Positions 6,438 through 7,539 of a stretch of 7,539 bases of DNA are shown in pieces; the first letter of the stretch is position 1; every line of letters starts with the position of its first letter. Source of the stretch: Bacteroidota bacterium (GTDB lineage Bacteria; Bacteroidota; Bacteroidia; Chitinophagales; Chitinophagaceae); contig JAEZCV010000224.1 of the NCBI GenBank assembly GCA_023429985.1, positions 1 to 7,539 on the forward strand, read 5' to 3'. A program made the translations under genes and the position numbers. The notes under the pieces were generated by a model. The model searched no databases. It was not told the origin of the DNA and saw nothing but the letters and a program-made list of their open reading frames with translations.

Positions 6438-7539
6438 GAATAGTATAAAAACTGTAGTCTTCAAATTTGCCTGCTAAAGCATTATTGTTTGTTGAAATAA
6501 ATTGGGAATAGCTTTGAAGATCTTTGTCCTGCAAAATAACAAGTAATAAAACGGGCGATGAAGATTTTAAAGATGACAGGTCATTTATAAGCAAACCGCT
6601 GTCTAATAAGGGAGCATTTTTGTAGATGCTTATACGATGATTCATATAATATCCCGAGCCTGTTATCACCGGTTTTTCTCCTTCAATAATGGCGCTGTCA
6701 ATGATGTGAGCTGCCTGTTTTTCAAAGCGGTGTTCATACTGCCAGCTGTATTCTTCCTGCCCCCAATTCCTGATCCTGTTGGCTGTGAAAGCAATGCCCC
6801 TGGCTGTTTCCGGCAGAAACATCAATAATATTATAATGCTAAAGAACCATTTGAACTTCTTTTGGCTGATGCTATTCATCCAAAGAAAAACTGCCGTTTG
6901 AACCAACACTGTGCACAAGCCAAAATACCTGGCTTCTTCAATATAGGTCCAGAACCAGCCCGGCAAAATTTCTTCTTTTGCCACCGTTAAGGAAAGAAAG
7001 GCCAGGAGTGAGGTAATTGCTATGCAAATAATATAGCTGGTTAGAAAAAAGAATTTCTTTAATGATATTTGATGATTCGATCTTTTGGCAATGCTTTTTG
7101 CAAGGATGATGGTAATGGAAATTAACGCCAGCAGGTGCACGGCCTGCATGAAACGATAGATGTTTTTACTAAAATCAGTATTCCCGGAAATGATCATTTC
7201 TGCAGTATCAGGTTTAATGAAAGCCGCAGGGATAAAGGGATAGAATTCAGAAAGGTGATGAGGAAAGAAGCCACGTTCAGGCTGACTGATATATGCCGCT
7301 GTTCCGGTATTGAATTGCTGGAAAAGAAGTAAGGCAGCACATCCAGTTAAAACCGTAACGAAGCTTAGCATTCCTGCCTTATAAATATTCTTCTTGCCTA
7401 AATGTTTTCCATAAACCCAAACTAATAATGGGATCAATATAACAACGGGGATGAACATGTATTTGATCCATCCTGCTATAATTAAAGCTGATGAGGAAAA
7501 GAAGAGGAATTTTCCATTCTGTTTTTCAGCTCTGCATAG
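6418..7539 (-). CDS. Polytopic membrane protein, candidate GT-C (ArnT-like) glycosyltransferase, 5' end missing
   Basis: The reading frame stays open to the right edge. Bases 7459-7539 encode 27 further residues (ending ALIIAGWIKY before the Met at 7458) that continue a hydrophobic, membrane-like sequence, so the gene starts beyond the window and only its last 373 residues are present. About six to seven transmembrane segments fill the first two thirds: two closely spaced ones at roughly 7550-7410, then segments near 7375-7310, 7150-7090, 7060-6980, 6930-6870 and 6845-6785. A soluble C-terminal domain of about 120 residues follows (VITGSGYYMNHRIS, VLLLVILQDKDL). This topology, with the gene first among sugar-lipid genes, resembles GT-C enzymes that use polyprenyl-phosphate sugars on the outer face of the membrane. 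The catalytic acidic residues of that fold would lie in the missing N-terminal part, so the assignment is tentative; a flippase-like or polymerase protein is an alternative. Its end overlaps the GT2 gene by 20 bases. Confidence 0.6.
   Translation of the reverse strand, partial: LCRAEKQNGKFLFFSSSALIIAGWIKYMFIPVVILIPLLVWVYGKHLGKKNIYKAGMLSFVTVLTGCAALLLFQQFNTGTAAYISQPERGFFPHHLSEFYPFIPAAFIKPDTAEMIISGNTDFSKNIYRFMQAVHLLALISITIILAKSIAKRSNHQISLKKFFFLTSYIICIAITSLLAFLSLTVAKEEILPGWFWTYIEEARYFGLCTVLVQTAVFLWMNSISQKKFKWFFSIIILLMFLPETARGIAFTANRIRNWGQEEYSWQYEHRFEKQAAHIIDSAIIEGEKPVITGSGYYMNHRISIYKNAPLLDSGLLINDLSSLKSSSPVLLLVILQDKDLQSYSQFISTNNNALAGKFEDYSFYTIHVEAGK

Noticed and set aside
6438..6464. In-frame TTG at 6464 as the start of the GT2 gene.
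   Set aside because: ATG 6437 sits just ahead of the first strand KIFVIIPAFNE and gives a more usual 20-base overlap with the upstream gene.

Overview
This window looks like chromosomal DNA of a Bacteroidota bacterium, most plausibly a Chitinophagaceae/Sphingobacteriales-type organism. The evidence is a PorQ protein (type IX secretion, a phylum-restricted system), a promoter ahead of lon that fits the Bacteroidota pattern (TTTG, about 19 bases, then TAnnTTTG), no Shine-Dalgarno-like sites, and a small Bacteroidota-type outer-membrane beta-barrel protein. The family-level placement is inference from protein style only.

Layout, left to right. (1) Positions 1-120 are the 3' end of a group II intron, with domain V and domain VI clearly foldable; the rest of the element lies left of the window. 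(2) A small exported beta-barrel protein (193-780, +) follows and ends in a strong intrinsic terminator (799-831). (3) The 275-base gap 781-1055 holds that terminator, a degenerate CACGGAGG-type repeat (863-901) and a promoter for lon (993-1023). (4) lon (1056-3422, +) and porQ (3458-4489, +) are 35 bases apart with no terminator between them. porQ can only start at a TTG codon. (5) The 289-base convergent gap 4490-4778 is almost all repeats: a GCAAAGAACGCCA doublet, a related element in opposite orientation, and a 12-bp tandem repeat that ends two bases from the stop of the gene converging from the right. (6) A minus-strand operon (7539 down to 4779) has four genes, each overlapping the next: a polytopic membrane protein cut by the right edge, a family 2 glycosyltransferase, a DUF2304 small membrane protein and a PIG-L/LmbE-type deacetylase. 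No stretch above 300 bases lacks a gene.

How the genes may work together. Lon is housekeeping proteolysis and PorQ is part of the type IX secretion attachment complex in the outer membrane. The minus-strand operon is the most interesting part. A GT2 enzyme without its own membrane anchor, a DUF2304 partner, a zinc sugar deacetylase and a possible GT-C type membrane transferase together would suffice to make a polyprenyl-phosphate-linked N-acetyl amino sugar, remove its acetyl group, and transfer the amino sugar to an envelope glycan or lipid. That pathway is inferred from families and gene order; it is not shown by the sequence.
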